Shown here in pieces: positions 57,667-64,000 of a DNA stretch of 64,000 nucleotides. Made by a program: the position numbers and the translations under genes. Positions within the stretch are counted from its first letter, which is position 1. The number at the start of each line of letters is the position of its first letter. The notes under the pieces were generated by a model. That model worked only from the letters and a program-made list of their open reading frames with translations. It searched no databases and was not told the DNA's origin. Source of the stretch: Treponema sp. (GTDB taxonomy: Bacteria > Spirochaetota > Spirochaetia > Treponematales > Treponemataceae); NCBI GenBank assembly GCA_017381365.1, contig JAFOCI010000056.1:1-64000 (forward strand), read 5' to 3'.

Positions 57667-58863
57667 ATGGCAAAGATTCAGATGAAAAATGCTATCGCAG
57701 AGCTCGATGGCGATGAAATGACACGTGTTTTATGGAAGGTTATTAAGGACGAACTCCTTACACCTTATGTTGATTTGAAGACAGAATATTATGACCTTGG
57801 TCTTAAGGCTCGTGACGATTCTGACGACAAAATTACTTATGAAGCAGCAAACGCTATTAAACGTCTTGGCGTTGGCGTAAAATGTGCCACAATCACATCT
57901 AATGCTGCCCGCATGGAAGAATACAAGCTTAAGCAGTTTACTCCTTCACCAAACGGAATTCTTCGTGGTGAACTGGACGGAACAATCTTCCGTTCTCCAA
58001 TTTTCGTAAACAACATTAAATGCAATGTTTCCAGCTGGGAAAAGCCAATAGTACTTGGCCGCCACGGATACGGTGACGTTTACAAGAACTGCGAAATCAA
58101 AACTCCTTGCGCTGGAAAAGCAGAGCTTGTTTTTACTGGTGAAGACGGTCAGGAAATCAGAAAGACTATTCAGGTGATGAAGGGACCTGGAATCATTCAG
58201 GGAATACACAATCTTGATGCTTCTATCGAAAGCTTTGCACGCTGCTGCTTTAACTATGCTTTGGATCAGAAAATCAGCGTATGGCTTGGTACAAAAGATA
58301 CAATTTCTAAGACTTATGACGGAAACTTTAAGGCAATCTTCCAGAAGGTATTCGACGAAGACTTTAAGGCCAGGTTTGATGAAGCTGGAATTGAATATTT
58401 TTATACACTTATCGACGATGCAGTTGCCCGGGTAATGAAGTCTAAGGGTGGATTCCTCTGGGCTTGTAAGAACTATGACGGAGACGTTATGTCTGATATG
58501 ATTGCTTCAGCTTGTGGTTCACTTGCTATGATGACTAGTGTTCTTGTTTCTCCAAACGGTGAATTTGAATACGAAGCAAGCCACGGTACGGTTCAGAAGC
58601 ACTATTACCGTTACCTTAAAGGTGAAAAAACTTCTACTAACCCTGTTGCAACAATCTTTGCATGGACAGGTGCTCTTGCAAAGCGTGGTGAACTTGATGG
58701 AACTCAGGATCTGGTTGATTTTGCAAAGAAACTTGAAAAGGCAACTTTGGATACAATCGAAGAAGGCTACATGACAGGTGATCTTGCAGCTCTTGCTGAA
58801 CCAAAAGCAAAACAGATTCTCAATTCATGGGAATTTATTGCAGCAATTAAAGAACGCATGTAA
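57667..58863 (+). CDS. icd: Isocitrate dehydrogenase (NADP type)
   Basis: Oxidises isocitrate to 2-oxoglutarate with NADP+. 398 residues of the eukaryote-like, type II family: [47 protein letters not shown] (in part), [27 protein letters not shown] and [14 protein letters not shown]. Codon use is biased toward C-ending codons, so it is well expressed. No other TCA enzyme is nearby, so the role is probably glutamate supply. The promoter places the transcription start at the ATG. Confidence 0.97.
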   Translation: MAKIQMKNAIAELDGDEMTRVLWKVIKDELLTPYVDLKTEYYDLGLKARDDSDDKITYEAANAIKRLGVGVKCATITSNAARMEEYKLKQFTPSPNGILRGELDGTIFRSPIFVNNIKCNVSSWEKPIVLGRHGYGDVYKNCEIKTPCAGKAELVFTGEDGQEIRKTIQVMKGPGIIQGIHNLDASIESFARCCFNYALDQKISVWLGTKDTISKTYDGNFKAIFQKVFDEDFKARFDEAGIEYFYTLIDDAVARVMKSKGGFLWACKNYDGDVMSDMIASACGSLAMMTSVLVSPNGEFEYEASHGTVQKHYYRYLKGEKTSTNPVATIFAWTGALAKRGELDGTQDLVDFAKKLEKATLDTIEEGYMTGDLAALAEPKAKQILNSWEFIAAIKERM

Positions 58864-58872
58864 ATAAAAAAA

Positions 58873-59013
58873 ACACAGATACACACAGATGATTCACAGA
58901 TACACACAGAAAAAAATCTGTGCAAATCTGTGTCCATCTGTGGATAAAAAATGTGTGAATCTGCGTTCATCTGCTGTTAAACCCTTCTGTGAAAATCTGT
59001 GTCCATCTGTGGA
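58873..59013 (+). repeat. CACAGAT-type repeat cluster
   Basis: CACAGATACACACAGAT twice (58874-58910) faces TCTGTGCAAATCTGTGTCC (58916 on), forming an imperfect palindrome. A CTGCGTTCATCTGC unit (58962-58974) and another AATCTGTGTCCATCTGTGGA (58994-59013) follow. The AATCTGTGTCCATCTGTGGA unit occurs twice, in the same orientation. It fills most of the icd-dapL gap and encodes nothing. Confidence 0.75.
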
Positions 59014-59029
59014 TTCTTCTCTTTTCCTG

Positions 59030-59058
59030 TTGATAAAAAAAATCCGTATTATTAAAAT
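59030..59058 (+). promoter_or_regulatory. Promoter for dapL
   Basis: TTGATA (59030-59035), a 17-bp spacer and TAAAAT (59053-59058). The ATG at 59068 is 9 nt after the -10 box, without a ribosome-binding site. Confidence 0.65.
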
Positions 59059-59067
59059 AAACTTATT

Positions 59068-60291
59068 ATGATTAAAAGAAATACAGGCTTTGCCAATTTG
59101 ACAGCGGGATATTTATTCCCGGAAGTTGCTCGCCGACGCCGCGAGTTTGAAGAAAAAAATCCACAGGCTAAAATCATCAGTCTTGGAATCGGAAATACAA
59201 CAGAACCATTGCCAAAATTTATTGCACAGGCAATGGCTGATTACTCACTTGGTCTTGCTACCCCAGAAGGATATTCTGGTTACGGTGATGAACAGGGAAA
59301 TACAGAACTCCGCGCTAAAATTGCTGAAGTATGGTACAAAGGAATGGCAACTTCAGATGAAGTTTTCATTTCTGATGGTGCTAAATGTGATATTGCCAGA
59401 ATCCAGACTTTGTTCGGATCAAAAGTAAAGATTGCAGTACAGGATCCAGCTTATCCTGTTTATGTTGACGGTTCTGTAATCGTTGGTGCTGCTGGTAAGA
59501 ACAATGGAAAAGGATACAAAGGTGTAACTTACATGCCATGTACTCCAGAAAACAATTTCTTCCCTGATCTTTCAGTAGTAAAAAAGAACAGCTTGATTTA
59601 TTTCTGTTCTCCAAATAATCCTACAGGGGCATGTGCTACAAAAACTCAGCTTAAGACTCTTGTAGACTTTGCCAACAGCCATGACTGTATCATCATTTAC
59701 GATGCAGCTTACCGTGAATTTATCCGCGACCCAGAGCTTCCAAAGACAATCTTTGAAATTGAAGGAAGCCGCACTTGTGCAATTGAAATCAACTCATTCT
59801 CAAAGCCAGCTGGTTTTACTGGCGTTCGTCTTGGCTGGAGTATTGTTCCAAAAGAACTTAAGTTTGCAGATGGTACAAGCGTAAATAAGGACTGGAACCG
59901 CGTTATGACAACACTTTTCAATGGTGCTTCAAACGTTGTTCAGGCTGGTGGTATTGCTTGCCTTGAACCAGAAGGAATCAAAGCAATGAAAGATGTTATC
60001 GACTACTATCTTGTAAACGTTAAGACAATTGAAGATACACTTAAAGGGGAAAATTTCAAAAAGGCTGGGGTAGAAATCTATTCTACAGGAAACAGTCCTT
60101 ATGTTTGGGCTAAGTTCCCTGGCTTTAAATCTTGGGATGTGTTTGACAAAATTCTTAAGGAAGCAAATGTTGTAACAACTCCAGGTTCTGGATTCGGTCC
60201 TGCAGGAGAAAGCTTCATCCGCTTCAGTTCTTTTGGTCACCAGGAATCCGTAAACGAAGCTTGCGAAAGACTTTCTAAGCTTGTTTTCTAA
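59068..60291 (+). CDS. dapL: LL-diaminopimelate aminotransferase
   Basis: PLP enzyme of the DapL route: converts tetrahydrodipicolinate directly to LL-diaminopimelate for lysine and, in some bacteria, peptidoglycan. 407 residues. TAGYLFPEVARR, LGIGNTTEPLP and TPEGYSGYGDEQGNTELR are typical of DapL. The PLP lysine is Lys246 in NSFSKPAGFTGVRLGW. Clear separation from generic class I aminotransferases is seen in PDLSVV and FCSPNNPTGA. Found mainly in plants, Chlamydiae, Bacteroidetes, spirochaetes and some archaea. It is convergent with the outer-membrane gene. Confidence 0.95.
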   Translation: MIKRNTGFANLTAGYLFPEVARRRREFEEKNPQAKIISLGIGNTTEPLPKFIAQAMADYSLGLATPEGYSGYGDEQGNTELRAKIAEVWYKGMATSDEVFISDGAKCDIARIQTLFGSKVKIAVQDPAYPVYVDGSVIVGAAGKNNGKGYKGVTYMPCTPENNFFPDLSVVKKNSLIYFCSPNNPTGACATKTQLKTLVDFANSHDCIIIYDAAYREFIRDPELPKTIFEIEGSRTCAIEINSFSKPAGFTGVRLGWSIVPKELKFADGTSVNKDWNRVMTTLFNGASNVVQAGGIACLEPEGIKAMKDVIDYYLVNVKTIEDTLKGENFKKAGVEIYSTGNSPYVWAKFPGFKSWDVFDKILKEANVVTTPGSGFGPAGESFIRFSSFGHQESVNEACERLSKLVF

Positions 60292-60305
60292 TAATCTGAG
60301 TGAAT

Positions 60306-60349
60306 AAAAAACACCCTGGGTCAGCAATCGCCGGTTCAGGGTGTTTTTT
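60306..60349. terminator. Bidirectional terminator between dapL and the outer-membrane gene
   Basis: AAAAAACACCCTG pairs with CAGGGTGTTTTTT around an 18-nt loop. Both arms give a T tract on the respective strand, serving both convergent genes. Confidence 0.92.
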
Positions 60350-60364
60350 AACCGATTTTAATTA

Positions 60365-61573
60365 TTAGAACTGGGTCTTGTATCCAAGATTAAATTTAAA
60401 TGCAGAACCAAAATTTGAATCAATAATTTCAGAAATTTTAAACTGACTCATAAAATGAACTTCTCCATTATAGAACGAAGTTGTAAAGTAAGGTGCTATA
60501 TTTATGTTATAGTCGTCCATAATTTTATCAGGTTCTGAAATCAGGTCATTGATATTCTTGTCAGGAAAACTAAGGGCTGAATTGATTCCAAAAGTCATAG
60601 TTTTGTTTTTAACAACAATTGTATCTGTAAATATATTTAAGTTTGCACCAACTGTATCATTGATGAATATAAAATCATTCACAGAATTTTGAGGAATATT
60701 GAATAATGTTATGTGAGCCTGAAGTTTTTTTCCTCTGAACCTTGGTTCAAAAAGAAGGTATGCGGAATCTTCGTTAAAATCAAGTTTGTTATTCTTCTTC
60801 TTAATTTTTATTTCTGATATGCCGGCCTGAATAAACAGAGATGTTGTGTATGTGTTACCAATAAGAATATTTGCACCGGCACGTCCGTAGACAGTATCAA
60901 TTCTGAAATAAGAATTGTCATTATCATCAATAAGAGGAAGTCCAACTCCTCCAGAAAGATCAAAAGTGAAATAACGGAAATGTCCTGCAAATCTGTAATC
61001 TGCATTTATAACATAACTGTCTTCAAGTTCATGATTAACGTAAATGTAAACACCTGTGGCCAATGGAACTGTGTTAAAGTGTATAATTTCTACTCCACCG
61101 ACTCCAAACATAGGATAAATTATAGAGCCTGCGAGGCCAAGCCAGCTTTCTGTTATTTTTGATGCAATAGCTGGAATTCCAAATTGTCTGCGTAAAAAAA
61201 TATCTGAACCTATCGGTTCATAAGTTCCAACAAAGGCACTTATGTAATTGGTTACGGACAGAAACTGCTGTCGCAAGATAAGTGAAATTTCGTCTATTTT
61301 AAAGTTTGACTGAACTTCTTCATAAAATGAATTTTCTATAATATCTTCAGTTTGTAATGAAAATTCTGCATTCAAAATTACATTTTTATTGAAACTTAAC
61401 TGACCCGAAAAAAAAGATTGAAAGTTAAGTGCAGGATCAAAATCGCTGGTGTCACTGGAATAAAAATCTGCTTTTGCACCAGCAAATCCACTGAATGCAA
61501 TTTCTGCATGAGAAAACCAGGCAGTTGTGATAAAAAACACGGTGGCGGCAACAACTTTAAATTGTTTATTCAT
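60365..61573 (-). CDS. Outer-membrane beta-barrel-like exported protein
   Basis: 402 residues with a signal peptide (about 1-24, KVVAATVFFITTAWFSHAE). The rest alternates polar and hydrophobic residues in beta-strand fashion with Asp/Asn-rich turns (DNDNSYFRID). The last residue is Phe (YKTQF), the usual outer-membrane barrel signal. I know no specific family; spirochaetal genomes have several such proteins. GGAGC precedes the ATG on this strand. It is convergent with dapL. Confidence 0.75.
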   Translation of the reverse strand: MNKQFKVVAATVFFITTAWFSHAEIAFSGFAGAKADFYSSDTSDFDPALNFQSFFSGQLSFNKNVILNAEFSLQTEDIIENSFYEEVQSNFKIDEISLILRQQFLSVTNYISAFVGTYEPIGSDIFLRRQFGIPAIASKITESWLGLAGSIIYPMFGVGGVEIIHFNTVPLATGVYIYVNHELEDSYVINADYRFAGHFRYFTFDLSGGVGLPLIDDNDNSYFRIDTVYGRAGANILIGNTYTTSLFIQAGISEIKIKKKNNKLDFNEDSAYLLFEPRFRGKKLQAHITLFNIPQNSVNDFIFINDTVGANLNIFTDTIVVKNKTMTFGINSALSFPDKNINDLISEPDKIMDDYNINIAPYFTTSFYNGEVHFMSQFKISEIIDSNFGSAFKFNLGYKTQF

Positions 61574-61679
61574 ACTAAAATTTGCTCCATTTATATGTTC
61601 TGATTGTCGGAAAATGAAATAGATAACATTAGAAAAAAGAAAAAATGAAAAATTGAATAAAAAAGTGTAATTAATTTGC

Positions 61680-61707
61680 TTGAATTATGGAAAATACGTT
61701 ATATAAT
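61680..61707 (+). promoter_or_regulatory. Promoter for cheA
   Basis: TTGAAT (61680-61685), a 16-bp spacer and TATAAT (61702-61707). The ATG at 61715 is 7 nt after the -10 box. An AGGTGAT lies between them and could act as a ribosome-binding site if transcription starts earlier. Confidence 0.65.
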
Positions 61708-61714
61708 AGGTGAT

Positions 61715-64000
61715 ATGAGTGATTATCTTGATCCTAACAATGAAGAATTATTAAAAGATTTTTTTGCTGAAGCTGAACAGCAGGTAGAAACTCTTGAAAG
61801 CAATGTACTCGTAATTGAAAACGATCCAACCAATCATGATGCGATTGATGAAATTTTCCGTGCGGCGCATACATTGAAGGGTGGCTCTGCTACAGTAGAG
61901 ATGAACGAGCTTTCTGGATTCACTCACAAGGTTGAGGATGTTCTTGATGAAATTCGTTCTGATCGCCTTGAGGTAAGTGAATCTGTTGTTGATATACTTT
62001 TAACTTCTATTGATGTTATTAAAGCTATGATGGAAGCCAGAAAAGATGGTGAAGTTTATGGCGAAGATATTTCAGAAATAGAAGAAAAGCTTAAATCGTA
62101 TATTCCTGAAAAAGGTGATAAAAAGAAAACTGGCGGTTCTGGTTCTAAATCAGCTCCAAAGGTTGCACCGGCTCCGGCTCCAGTTCAGCCAGCGCCTGTT
62201 GCAAATAGTCCTTTTAACTATCCAAAACTTACAGAAGATGAATTTAATGAACTTAAAACAGCATGTGAAGGTAATCAGAAAATCTGGCGAGTTGCTGTCA
62301 AGTTTGATGAAAATAATCCAATGAATTCTGTAGGTGGAATTCAGGTTTTTGCGGCATTAAAAGCTTTGGGAAGTGTTCTAAAAACTGTTCCAGATTTTGA
62401 TGCATTGTACGAAGATGAATTCTATGAATGTGTATATTATTTTATAGCATCTGATTCTGATGCTAGTACTATAGAAGATACAGCATTTCTTGGTGATGTA
62501 ACCGTATGTACAGATGCTCAGCAGATTAATGGTGCGGATGCAGCTGGCTCAGCATCTGTTCCTGCTGCAAAGGAACCTGCTGTTGCGGAAGAACCTGCTG
62601 TTACGGAAGCTCCGGCAGTTCAGCAGACAGCTCCTGCTGCTCCAGCTGCAACTGAGAAACCAGCAGAAAAGAAAGAAACTGCAGCAAAGCCTGCAGATAA
62701 AAAAGATCATGCAGCTTCTCAGCAGAGTTCTGTTCTTCGTGTTGATTCAAAACGCGTTGATTACCTTTTGAATCTTGTCAGTGAAATTGTAATTACAAAA
62801 GCCTCTTTTAACCAGCTTTCAAATACATTAAACAATGAGATTGTTGATTTTCAGACAACTCAGGTTGGTTTTAAAGAAAAAATACATCGTCTTTTGGAAT
62901 CTCTGCCTCATTATCTTGATGAAATGAATAATGGAAAGTCTGCAAGAGAAATTAGAGAAGAAATAACAGAATCTTTGGGAGATTTGGGAACAATATATGA
63001 GAATAATGAAACAAATCTAAAAAATCTTTCCGTAAAATTCCGTTCTTCTACACAGAATCTTGGACGAATTGCCGGGGAACTTCAGGAAGGTGTAATGAAG
63101 ATTCGAATGGTTCCTATTAACCAGATTTTCAGTCGTTTCCCTCGTGTCGTTCGCGATTTGTCTCGTGATTTGAACAAAAAAATTGATCTTCAGATTGAAG
63201 GTGAAGACACAGAACTTGATAAGTCTGTTGTTGAAGATCTTCTTGATCCAATTATGCACTGTGTACGTAACTCTGTTGATCATGGTGTTGAAGCTCCTGA
63301 TGTTCGTGTTGCAAATGGCAAACCAGAAACTGGTCATGTATTACTTAAGGCTTCTAATGAAGGAAACCTTATTGTTATTGAAATTACAGATGATGGTGCT
63401 GGTATTAATGTAGAAAAGATTAAAAATAAGGCTGTTCAGCGTGGAATTATTCATCCTGATAAAGTTCTTACAGATCAGGAAGCATATCAGTTGATTTTTG
63501 AAGCAGGTTTCTCTACTGCTGATAAAATTTCAAATGTTTCTGGTCGTGGAGTAGGTCTTGACGTTGTTAAGACAATGATTGAAAAGTTGAATGGTACTGT
63601 TACTGTTTTCTCAGAACTAGGAAAGGGTACAACATTCAGTATCAAGCTTCCTTTGACAATGGCTATTATTCAGGGCTTACTTGTTCGTGTTGGTAGAGAA
63701 ATTTATTCTATTCCAATTGCATCAGTTATCGAAAGTCAGCGTATTTTGCCTAGCGAAATCAAGACAATTGATAATTATGAAGTATTGAACCTTCGTAATG
63801 AAGTTATCAGTGTATTGCGTCTTTCAAGACTTTTTGGAATTAAGGATGCAAAACAGGAAGAATACTGTAATATCGTTATTGTTGGTTCAAAAGATAGAAA
63901 AGTTGGTGTAATGGTAGATTCTTTGATTGGTGAAGAAGATGTTGTTATTAAGCCTTTGAAGGATCAGTTTACCGCTTCTCCTGGAATTGCAGGAGCTTCT
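61715..64000 (+). CDS. cheA: Chemotaxis histidine kinase CheA (3' end beyond window)
   Basis: 762 codons are open to the window edge, so the gene is incomplete. The P1 Hpt domain (about 1-105) has IFRAAHTLKGGSATV with the phosphorylated His in AAHTLKG. The P2 region and a long Pro/Ala/Glu linker (about 280-345) follow. The P3 dimerisation helices include RVDYLLNLVSEIVITKAS. The P4 kinase domain shows HCVRNSVDHGVEAP (N box), DDGAGI (G1), GRGVGLDVV (G2) and GKGTTFSI. P5 CheW-like regulatory domain starts near 650 (MAIIQGLLVRVGREIYSIP). It phosphorylates CheY and controls flagellar motility. The long open frame and complete motifs give certainty. Confidence 0.97.
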   Translation, partial: MSDYLDPNNEELLKDFFAEAEQQVETLESNVLVIENDPTNHDAIDEIFRAAHTLKGGSATVEMNELSGFTHKVEDVLDEIRSDRLEVSESVVDILLTSIDVIKAMMEARKDGEVYGEDISEIEEKLKSYIPEKGDKKKTGGSGSKSAPKVAPAPAPVQPAPVANSPFNYPKLTEDEFNELKTACEGNQKIWRVAVKFDENNPMNSVGGIQVFAALKALGSVLKTVPDFDALYEDEFYECVYYFIASDSDASTIEDTAFLGDVTVCTDAQQINGADAAGSASVPAAKEPAVAEEPAVTEAPAVQQTAPAAPAATEKPAEKKETAAKPADKKDHAASQQSSVLRVDSKRVDYLLNLVSEIVITKASFNQLSNTLNNEIVDFQTTQVGFKEKIHRLLESLPHYLDEMNNGKSAREIREEITESLGDLGTIYENNETNLKNLSVKFRSSTQNLGRIAGELQEGVMKIRMVPINQIFSRFPRVVRDLSRDLNKKIDLQIEGEDTELDKSVVEDLLDPIMHCVRNSVDHGVEAPDVRVANGKPETGHVLLKASNEGNLIVIEITDDGAGINVEKIKNKAVQRGIIHPDKVLTDQEAYQLIFEAGFSTADKISNVSGRGVGLDVVKTMIEKLNGTVTVFSELGKGTTFSIKLPLTMAIIQGLLVRVGREIYSIPIASVIESQRILPSEIKTIDNYEVLNLRNEVISVLRLSRLFGIKDAKQEEYCNIVIVGSKDRKVGVMVDSLIGEEDVVIKPLKDQFTASPGIAGAS

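Noticed and set aside
58873-59013. CRISPR array in the icd-dapL gap
   Set aside because: The repeated units are short, in opposite orientations and not separated by uniform unique spacers. No cas genes are present.

Overview
This 64 kb window is an AT-rich, almost fully coding bacterial chromosome segment that I place in Treponema, most likely a gut or rumen species. The grounds are: a complete V/A-type ATPase operon in place of F-type ATPase, LL-diaminopimelate aminotransferase (DapL) as the diaminopimelate route, a Maf-type (flagellin) glycosyltransferase, spirochaete-style lipoprotein signals, SpoVG, and a maltodextrin ABC system beside 4-alpha-glucanotransferase. The genus is inferred from gene content. 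There is no rRNA operon, prophage or CRISPR array. Only one tRNA gene (Gln, UUG) was seen.

Layout. 1-8.4 kb: tpiA, malQ, two tandem sugar-binding lipoproteins and two permeases of a MalEFG-like importer that lacks its own ATPase. 8.4-12.8 kb: split chromate-type transporter, deoD, a sugar nucleotidyltransferase, a FAD-synthetase-like protein and rpsO. 13-16.3 kb: pnp, secG, a PtsN-like IIA protein. 16.4-26.3 kb: V-ATPase operon in the order stalk-C-I-K-F-E-A-B-D, followed by a universal stress protein and a J-domain protein. 26.6-34.2 kb: map, an HtrA protease, rplU-prp-rpmA-obgE, nadD-yqeK-LCP-rsfS. 34.2-34.7 kb: a decayed IS3-family element. 34.7-44.4 kb: a very acidic small protein, ispE, spoVG, tRNA-Gln, rplY, tilS, a calcium-loop TPR-like protein, a trypsin-like lipoprotein and lepA. 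44.4-47.5 kb (minus strand): Maf glycosyltransferase and a PpiD/SurA-like chaperone. 47.7-53 kb: thrA, a DAHP synthase-prephenate dehydratase fusion, ilvN. 53-56.7 kb: uncharacterised genes including a membrane HExxH metallopeptidase, an MBL-fold hydrolase with an altered metal motif and a pentapeptide-repeat protein. 56.8-64 kb: murI, icd, dapL, an outer-membrane protein and cheA (cut by the window edge).

The most notable non-coding content is a family of short, protein-free palindromic elements (called R here). Their termini read GGGGCTGTCC...GGACAGCCCC, and they occur as five full copies in three modular lengths (about 161-164, 119 and 89 bp). One copy lies inside a decayed older copy, and another at the centre of a larger palindrome. 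Fragments of R also appear to form the hairpin leader shared by tpiA and the V-ATPase operon. A second theme is promoters whose -10 box ends only 6-11 nt before the ATG (chr, deoD, tilS, icd, cheA, dapL, malQ, ispE), which predicts leaderless or nearly leaderless mRNAs.

Functionally most of the window is housekeeping: glycolysis and maltodextrin use, ion-driven energy coupling, translation and ribosome biogenesis, amino-acid and cell-wall precursors. The less ordinary parts are the aromatic-pathway fusion, the Prp protease beside an L27 without the extension it would cut, the membrane metallopeptidase, the K subunit with a signal peptide, and the R-element family.
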